DNA of 64,000 bases, taken from Timema cristinae. Lineage: Eukaryota > Arthropoda > Insecta > Phasmatodea > Timematidae. Made by a program: the position numbers and the translations under genes. The stretch lies in assembly GCA_039000515.1 (NCBI GenBank), contig JBCFYV010000024.1:11146863-11210862 (forward strand). Reading direction: 5' to 3'. Positions 57,193 to 64,000 of the stretch are shown piece by piece; the stretch's first letter is position 1, and each line of letters starts with the position of its first letter. Below the pieces are notes generated by a model. It did not search any database. It was not told the DNA's origin and was given only the letters and a program-made list of their open reading frames with translations.

Positions 57193-57943
57193 TTAACCCT
57201 TCGAGTGCCAAGAGAAATGACAAAAAATGTACTAAAGTGCCAAGCTATTTTGCTGAAAAATATAGAATTTTGTTTAAATTTTAATAACTCATTAATCTTT
57301 GAACTTTTTCCACTCAAATTTTTACATAAACTAGCTAACATGCCTGCCAATCCGATTATATAATTAGACATTTACTTTTTTAATTTTTAAATATATAAAA
57401 ATCACTAGACGGGATATTAAAAAATTACTTTTTTATTTAACATTAATTTTTAAGCATTGAAAATTTAAATAGCTTGGAATAAAATAAATCACTGAAAAGA
57501 ACAAAAAACTGAGTAAATAACAAAATTTAAAAAAACTTTAGATTTTACGCTAAAATTTGGTTATGCATAGCAGCTGTTTCAAGTGACCATCAACTTTAGC
57601 AGGATTATAGTAAATTAAAGTCTAAAATAAATAATTGGCTTGTAATCGGAGGGAGAGGGACTTGGTACTCTTGCATAAATATGAAGATGTTGGGGTAGAT
57701 TATCCTGATCTTCAAGATTTATTTCACCTAATAGGAATCACTAGTATTCACACTCGTGTTATCAATGTCAGCTGCCCCCCTACTTGTTCCGATCTTTCAC
57801 TTTCACTAGAATATAATTCCTATTCAGTTTCATTATTTACAAATTCATTATCACTAACAAATTGATCACTCTCGCTTGAGCTATCAATAAATCAAAACTA
57901 TTTTGTGCATCGCTCTGAGCGACGTTGGCACTCAAAGGGTTAA
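57193..57943. mobile_element. piggyBac-like element in eIF4A intron
   Basis: TTAA at 57193-57196 and 57940-57943 brackets terminal inverted repeats CCCTTCGAGTGCCAA and (complement) CCCTTTGAGTGCCAA. The minus strand near 57880-57770 encodes an acidic Ser-rich stretch (SSSESDQFVSDNEF, SSESERSEQVGG) like the N-terminus of piggyBac transposases, with stops. The rest of the transposase is missing. It is an internally deleted, dead copy. The + frame at 57635-57865 is not a gene. Confidence 0.85.
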
Positions 57944-58160
57944 GAATCTACATCCATTTTGAACACTTTCTACTAACACTTGATTGTCAACACACAGCAT
58001 CAGACACTGACTTAGAAACCTATTTTCTCTTCTCCAATCCTGACGATATTGTACCATTTTCAGTTTAAATACAATTCATTAAACTGTCCAATCTTGAACA
58101 TATTTTATTTATTCTCAACGTGCTAGCTAAATATAGTCTTATAATCTTGAACTTTTTCAG

Positions 58161-58309
58161 GTTGTAGATAACTTTGATGACATGCATTTAAAAGAGGAGC
58201 TGTTGAGAGGCATATACGCCTATGGTTTTGAGAAGCCACCCTGCCATTCAGCAGCGGGCTATTATGCCTTGTGTCAAGACACATGATGTCATTGCTCAGG
58301 CTCAGTCAG
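58161..58309 (+). CDS. eIF4A: eIF4A exon with Q motif, one-base frameshift
   Basis: Acceptor ctttttcag, donor gtaagc. It encodes [20 protein letters not shown] followed by YGFEKP. It then needs removal of one base in ccaccctgcc (58236-58245) to continue as [11 protein letters not shown] and DVIAQAQS. The exon is 149 bp; 148 would keep phase with both neighbours. The break lies inside the Q motif that contacts the adenine of ATP. A second oddity is Thr where other eIF4A proteins have Gly (VKTHD). Either the assembly has an error here or this is a decaying duplicate; intron retention argues against a processed copy. Confidence 0.85.
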
Positions 58310-58489
58310 GTAAGCAATATGTCAAGTAGAATATCCATGTTTGTTTACAATTACCAATAAAATTAAACTATTATTTAGTTTTAACCACTGTTTTTTAAAA
58401 AAGTAAATATTTTCAAGAAACATGTGCCTAAAGACACACCAAGGTAACGTAATTCATAGCTGGGCTTAGCTACAAACAAGGTATACACC

Positions 58490-58680
58490 AGATTCTCAGC
58501 CTTATGGATGTTTTGCTGTGTTCCTTGAGCCACTGGAGTTTGCTAGTGTCAATGCTTGGCAAAGCACTTCCAAATGTGCAGGCAGCAGCCTGTGTAAGCT
58601 CTTTGTGAGGTAGGATTGCGTCAAAAGGGGTTGGGCTTCTAACTGAATCTAACTTTGTGGAAGCCGGCTTATTGACTCTA
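58490..58680. other. Structured GC-richer patch in eIF4A intron
   Basis: Within AT-rich intron, 190 bp contains closely spaced small stems: CACTGG/CTAGTG (58531/58543), TGCTT/AAGCA (58553/58562), CAGGC/GCCTG (58579/58588) and GGCTTC/GAAGCC (58634/58660). eIF4A introns host small nucleolar RNAs in vertebrates, so an intronic RNA is conceivable. I cannot identify box motifs with certainty. Confidence 0.25.
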
Positions 58681-59454
58681 GAAAAATATGTTTGTTCTCT
58701 TTAGTGAAACTATGTCTAAAATTAGCTTTTTTATATTTTATTTATGAGCCCCAAACAATTCAAATGTTGATTTATGTTTTAGTTTTGGATCGCTTTAGAT
58801 TTAAAAAAATTGTTAACAGATACCTCAACATTAGTATTTTTGCTAGCCTTAACATTAGTTTTTGACACTTGGCGCAAAAGTTTGTTTTTTTCCATTTGCC
58901 TCAACATTGGTTTGCATGTAGCTGCTTCCTCTTAGATATTTTACATTTTTTCGAAGATACTGAAAGACAAAAATATTTTTAAAGTTTTATATACAATAAT
59001 ACATGTTAATTCAGGCATTGCATTTACTTGGAAAAGAGAAATACTTGTCCTTTGTTATATATCTAATAAAGTATTTTATTATGTCATATTTTGAAAAATT
59101 TAACTGAATAAAATATTTGTATCCACTACCTGGGTGCACCTGTAAAGAACTTGTTTGTCTTAATCTATCACATGGCTTAAGTTTTCAGTCACCATTTTAA
59201 GCTATACTTGTTAGACCTTTTGTAAAAGTGCTGTGAATATATATTTTTTAAGTAGTATAAAACGATAAATAAGTTTTGTGCCCGACCTCAAATAAATATA
59301 AATAATATTGGCCTAAATTACTCTAGTTAACTATCACATTCACACATTACAGCTATCCAAAGTGACATGTCGGCTGTTGACATAAGGGATAGATACATTA
59401 GGGACTTTTTGAGCTTTCATCTAAGTAAACTCAGGTAGTGAATTTACTCTGACA

Positions 59455-59615
59455 AGTACTCCAGTTGTGTGAAGACACAACTGGGGAAACCAATCTTGGA
59501 AAAAACCACCCCCAATACACCCGACCAGGATTCGAACCCCCGTTTCCCCGTTATCGGTAGTCTTTTCTAACACATGAGTGATGCCTTAGACCATTTGGTC
59601 ACAAAAGCAGCTACT
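59455..59615 (-). mobile_element. SINE B2 fragment in eIF4A intron
   Basis: aaaaaccacccccaatacac, aggattcgaacccccg (B box complement), and ccttagaccatttggtcac at the head. Confidence 0.7.
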
Positions 59616-59895
59616 TTCCTATTAATTTATCATACAATCAATTTATTTTGGAATAGTGGCATTGTTCCTAATAGTGTTGTCCCAGTTTTTGGATCATTCC
59701 TAAATTGAATCCTGCTTTTGCATCAAACACTAGTAAATTGTTTATAGCCATTATAATATTTTAATGTTACGTTATGTGTTTTTATTTGACCAAAATGCTA
59801 ATTTTAACTTCTTTTTTTTATTTTATCAAGTTCTCCCAAGTTTTTTTTAAGCTAATAATAAATATTGACTTTAAAAGTATTGTAATTGTGTTTAG

Positions 59896-60005
59896 GTACT
59901 GGCAAGACTGCTACATTCTCGATTTCAATTCTTCAACTGATTGATACAAATGTTCGTGAATGCCAGGCCCTCATTCTTGCTCCTACCAGAGAGTTGGCTC
60001 AACAG
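59896..60005 (+). CDS. eIF4A: eIF4A exon with Walker A and motif Ia
   Basis: Acceptor gtgtttag, donor gtgag. The codon split with the previous exon gives the Gly of SGTGKT, the Walker A ATP-binding loop, followed by [29 protein letters not shown] then includes motif Ia (PTRELA), which contacts RNA. The frame is intact at 36 codons plus two bases. Later motifs (DEAD, SAT, helicase C) are not seen up to 64000, so the remaining exons probably lie beyond the window, the last visible intron being at least 4 kb and hosting a reverse-strand hAT relic. Confidence 0.9.
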
Positions 60006-60634
60006 GTGAGTTCTTATGGTTAAATGTCAAAACTAAAACGAACACATACAAAAATAAGACATATAAATAATATAACTTATTTTCTGTGTGGTTGGATATA
60101 TTTACTCTACTTAGTTAAATTAAATAACTTTATGAAACATTTAATCTGTATATTCATTTTGTCCTCGACTTGAGCTATTAGTTTTTTCAAAAGGTTTTTG
60201 CGCAAGTTAAATGGGACTTAAACATTTTTTAGAAATCGATTCATATTTAGCTCAGAGGATATTATTAAGTTCAGGTTTGGCTATAGATCCATTAACTCAT
60301 ACATTTATTGATGAAATTATTTTTAATGGCTATTTTCTTATTTTAAATTCTAACTTTAAAACCTCAACATAAAAAAAACTTTCACTATTCTATTTCTTTT
60401 CCCCATCTAGAAATTCTTGAGTCTAAAAATGTAGAACTGATGTAAACACTTAGTTACATTAACTAATTTAGAAACTAAAGCTTCAAAAAGGGAATATGTA
60501 GAAAAAAGTATTGAAACAAAGAAAAGTTTGAATGTAAAAAAAACTTTGGCCCACTGGTTTATATTAATTTTGTATGGTAATCATCAAATCATGTGTGAAT
60601 ATGAAGTGAGATTTCACACTTTTTACACTATTTC

Positions 60635-60862
60635 ACTTGTCGACACCTCAGCTCAGTCAGCATGTCTGCCTATTGAGTTAAGGGTTCCAGGATTGATTAC
60701 TTGCATGACACAAAAACTTATCATTGCTGAAATGTGGTTTTCCCATTTCACAGCGATGGGGCGGGTGTTGTCTGTTCTTTATTTAAGTTGGTTTATAAGT
60801 GGTGTATAAATCACAACTTGTGAATGTGTTGAATGCCAAACTTCCGCCGTGGTTCGGATCCC
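60635..60862 (+). mobile_element. SINE A followed by a SINE D fragment
   Basis: Family A: head acctcagctcagtcagcatg, B-box-like ggttccaggattgatt, body ggttttcccatttcacagcg, then gtgttgtctgttcttta to about 60810. Directly after it lies a D body fragment, cttgtgaatgtgttgaatgc and cgccgtggttcggatccc. Confidence 0.7.
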
Positions 60863-61639
60863 ACATTCTATCAAGTTCAACTTGGAACTTGGTGATTGAT
60901 TCCCCTTTTTTTCTGTTAGAATTTCCCACACCACAAAGGAATTATAAAATGCCATATTGAACATGTAAAAAGATATTTTTGTATATACATTTTTAAGATC
61001 TTGTCATTACTGGAATCTTGAAAGAACTTGCCCTTGGTGTTATAATCTTTCATGACTTGTTTTTCTTCAACTTGTACAGGACTCCCACCTTTTGCTTTAC
61101 TCTTTTCATCTTTCAGGTGTCTTGTCATGAGAGGTGATTCATGCAATGTTGATAATATAAAGCAGGATGTCCACCAATACTGGAAATATTATTGATTTTA
61201 TTTTTGAGGCTGGAATTTTGAATTTTACATTGAGTGAAATGTTGTTTAAGCATTTTGAGATCCCTGATATTATTTGAACTAATGATAGTTATATTTTGAC
61301 CCCCCCTCAATTACTCCGCCTCTGGTCTATTTTGTTTGCCACATGATTGGTTGACCTTGTAGGGATGTTTGCCTCACTTGCTGACCTTTCTATTCTCAGT
61401 CTACACTAAGCCCTCCCTCCCCTTTACATACTAGAGAAAGAAACAAATAGTTTTGACTACACTAACAGCTTACCCACCCCCTCAACTTTTTTCCAGCAGT
61501 AACCAATATGAGTGATGAGCAGGAACCAGATTCATAGGCACCAAAAATGTTTAACTAAAATAGGCAGGCAAATAAGCACAAAAAATATAGAATATAGGCA
61601 CCAAAATAGAGGCTTTAAAAAATAGGCACACAATAATCA

Positions 61640-63950
61640 ATGTAAAATTTATTTTACTACAAGATATTTAGTACATGTAATCTAAAAGTAAGCATTGCTT
61701 TGAATCACTAGATACTTATCTAGATTTTCACTAGTGAAATTTGTTCTGTGATCCAGTAGAATATTTTTATAGTTTGAAAAGCTTCTTTCAGCTTCACAGG
61801 ATTTCAAGGGGCGAAATTTTAAATTTGACAATTCGAAGAGTTTAAACTTATCTCCGGCAATGGCGTGCTTTGCCCTTCCAAGATGTATGATACTGCTACC
61901 ATTGTTCTCCGCTCAGGTATTCGTTATAGCACTTGTTCAAATTTTGTTGCGACTGACAAGGCGACAGGTCCGGGAGTTTGCTTCAGGCCTTCTTGTATTG
62001 TATGCATTATCTTCACTGATTCTATTAAAGACAGATCCCTGGCTTCCGGTGACACGATAGCTCCGGGAAGGTTGCCGAAATAGCTCTTTACATAGGCCAA
62101 ATTAAACACAACAGTGCTAGAAGATGTAGCAATCTTTGCCTCTCTTATTGACAGAGCATCCTCTTCATCAAATATTTGAATTACCTGAAATAACTTAGAA
62201 CCAATTCATTATTTAAATTCTGAACAAAATTAACAATCTATAATAGAATTATAGAAACAAATTATGTAATTATTTAGCTCTTAATAAATAGATTTTTTTT
62301 AATATACACATACTCTTTGAATTTTGGTCAGCATAGTACACTGCTGCTTGTAACCAGGTACCCCAACGTGTTAAACTGGTTGTGGTGGAAGAGGTGTTTA
62401 CGGCAAGTTTTCTCTAAATGTTGCTATCTGGGAAGGATCTTTCAAAAATACTTTTTGAAGTTATACTTCTTTAGGCGCGTTATGAAAAAATGATGAGAGT
62501 GAAATTTTAAGATGTGCGCGCATCACTGTAACAAAAAGTAAAGGTTGAAGTTAAACCGCTCATTAAGTCTCGAAAAAAAAAGCTACCAACAAAATAGAAA
62601 TAGAACCTCTGTTAGTCGCGCATGTTGGTACGCTCGTAGAGAAATGTATACTATGTTATCCTTTCTCTATGGTACGCACGTTGCCTCTGATCACTGTTTT
62701 CATATATATCATATTTATCCACATGTTTCTAGTTTCTACATTCACAACACGTGTTTTAGTTTCATACAAGTGCGAATTATATATGTGCTAATAAATTATA
62801 TTCAGTATTTGTTTAAATTGAATTTTTTAAAAAAAATTTTTAATTTAAAATTCGAAATATTGGGAAAAAAAAAAATTGTGCTTAAAGACTTTTTAAAGTG
62901 CCCAATAAAATTTTGGGGTTAACTATCCTATTTTAATTATTTTTTTGATATAAATTAAAATATTATTATTTAACAAAATTTAATACTAAATATTTTTTAA
63001 ATTATTTTTTTTTTTTTAATGATCCAAAGAAGTATAACTTCTCACGCGCGTACATAATTTACACACACCCTTTTTAAAAAGTAGATAAATTTCGGGCATT
63101 TATATTCGGGACGGGCTTTAATGTGTTCTGTGACTGTAAACGGCGGTTTTTAGGCAGGAAACATAAACTAGTTTTGGGTAGAAAAACCTTCAAACTTGCC
63201 CCAGCTTTTAAAAAAATATGCGGGCTTTATCTTTCGCAGCACCATAAACTTTCGTCTTTGTTTTCTGATGTCCAAAGCACTCCTGTAACAAACAATAAAA
63301 TAAAAAATTTATTCCACATAATTACATGGGAATAAATTTTTCCAAAAGTAAACACTTATAAAATTTAACTTACGCAGAGAATCGCGAACAACTCGGGAAA
63401 TTTTTTGAGCTTTGGGAAATTCAAGCACTTTAAGGCGATCAAATGCGGAAACTGGGCTAGTTTACTGACCCCCGATATTAGAAATATGTGCCTCAACGGT
63501 CAGTTCTCCCCATCAAAACCTGCTCAAAATTTAAAAACTCCAATATCTTTTTCATCTTCTCATTTGGAAAAAAGTAAAAAAAACTTAATATTCAAAAAAA
63601 AAAACTTTTGTAAGTAAATGAAAAATTAAAAACTCCAATTAATTTAAAATATCTTTGAAATTAAAATTTGAAAAAAAATAAATAATTAACAAAAAAAAAA
63701 AACTTTCGGATAAGTCTTGGGAAAAAAAATTTAAAACTTCCCCCAATGGGAATTTATCGGGGAACTCCTTGCCTGTTTGGGATATTTTTTGTGGAAACCT
63801 TTTAAAATGGGATTTTTTTAGCTTTGTCCATGGTATATTCGCGGGTACAATGTTAGCGGACAATTCAGAGTAAAATTGTTCACAAATTTTTCAGGAAATA
63901 CAACTTGTGAAATTTTAAAATTTGCCTGCAATTTTTTTTTATAAACTATT
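61640..63950 (-). pseudogene. hAT transposase relic (family 2)
   Basis: Minus strand, N to C. 63880-63640 reads PANIPWTKLKKSHFKRF, an N-terminal hAT motif. 63480-63370 (KISRVVRDSLRKL) and 63290-63170 (FYPKLVYVSC, the segment before the catalytic His/Ala region) follow. 62455-62315 reads KVFLKDPSQIATFREN, then PLPPQPV, then TRWGTWLQAAVYYADQNS. 62184-61935 encodes FDEEDALSIREAKIA and VESVKI-type text. 61860-61682 encodes SCEAERSFSNYKNILLDHR and ENLDKYLVIQ, the C-terminal hAT dimerisation domain. Introns are possible: ttatttcag at about 62185 and tttgttacag at about 63288 look like acceptors. Stops and frameshifts lie between and within blocks. It is antisense to eIF4A, inside its last visible intron. 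Confidence 0.75.
62457..63045. mobile_element. Inverted-repeat element splitting the hAT relic
   Basis: gaagttatacttctttagg at 62457-62475 and its inverted form ccaaagaagtataacttc at 63024-63042 bracket 550 bp of very AT-rich DNA. They lie where the hAT frame is interrupted (between the FYPKLVYVSC and KVFLKDPSQ blocks). Both ends adjoin gcgcg. No coding frame; the superfamily is unknown. Confidence 0.55.
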
Positions 63951-64000
63951 TCAGTGCATCACTGTTTGTGTTGGTCTAAATTTTTATTTTTTCGTCACAT

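Noticed and set aside
57635..57865. 76-residue + strand protein in the eIF4A intron
   Set aside because: It is antisense to the decayed piggyBac N-terminal frame inside a TTAA-bounded element.
1..64000. CRISPR array, operon or prokaryotic defence system
   Set aside because: The DNA is eukaryotic, with spliced exons and SINEs; the tandem repeats lack unique spacers of constant length.

Overview
The window is AT-rich, intron- and repeat-dominated eukaryotic DNA. It has no operons, no rRNA and no convincing functional tRNA gene, and almost no long open frames. The only recognisable host gene is eIF4A, whose N-terminal third lies in three spliced exons on the + strand (56666-60005). Its N-terminal residue pattern and the mixture of tRNA-derived SINEs, hAT, piggyBac, Mutator-like and Ty3/gypsy remnants suggest an arthropod, most likely an insect. 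This assignment is by eye and not certain. A run of exactly 100 N (48385-48484) is a scaffold gap.

Layout. 1-11 kb: a MITE with an amplified 23-bp repeat, several SINEs and an antisense LINE reverse transcriptase relic (3125-5143). 11-18 kb: a decayed Ty3/gypsy pol (minus strand, about 11930-15018), a hAT-type MITE with a perfect 8-bp target duplication (16341-16716) and a Mutator-like relic. 18-22 kb: adjoining degenerate satellites with periods of about 66 and 53 bp and a TCGACCAG-rich block. 22.3-22.8 kb: a second hAT-type non-autonomous element with a perfect 8-bp duplication. 26.9-28.8 kb: a 270-300 bp dimeric tandem array. 29-46 kb: dense SINEs of at least six families, some with 10-14 bp target duplications; a LINE tail turned into a 46-bp minisatellite; fold-back MITEs; and a nested hairpin element. 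47.4-48.1 kb: a terminal-inverted-repeat element carrying a decayed MADF-domain reading frame. 51-52.5 kb: a hAT-like transposase relic. 56.6-60 kb: eIF4A, with a piggyBac-like TTAA element in its first visible intron. 61.6-63.95 kb: a second, unrelated hAT transposase relic (minus strand), itself split by another inverted-repeat element.

SINE families are named here for convenience. A: tRNA head, tail ending near a 'gttgtgtctgttcta' motif. B1 and B2: bodies ending in 'gggtagtaagacgcggtgct' plus (TAA)n. C: 'aaatccgtagcacaactt' body. D: 'ctggtggtctaggggtaagg' head and the same terminal motif as B. E: 'cctcgtgaggacaaatgagg' body. G: 'tggtatagtggtca' head. B and D share a 3' end, which suggests mobilisation by one partner LINE.

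No coordinated host system was found. The most notable points are the one-base frameshift in the Q-motif exon of eIF4A, the compound satellites, the cleanly bounded hAT-type MITEs, the nested hairpin element, and the MADF relic inside an inverted-repeat element.
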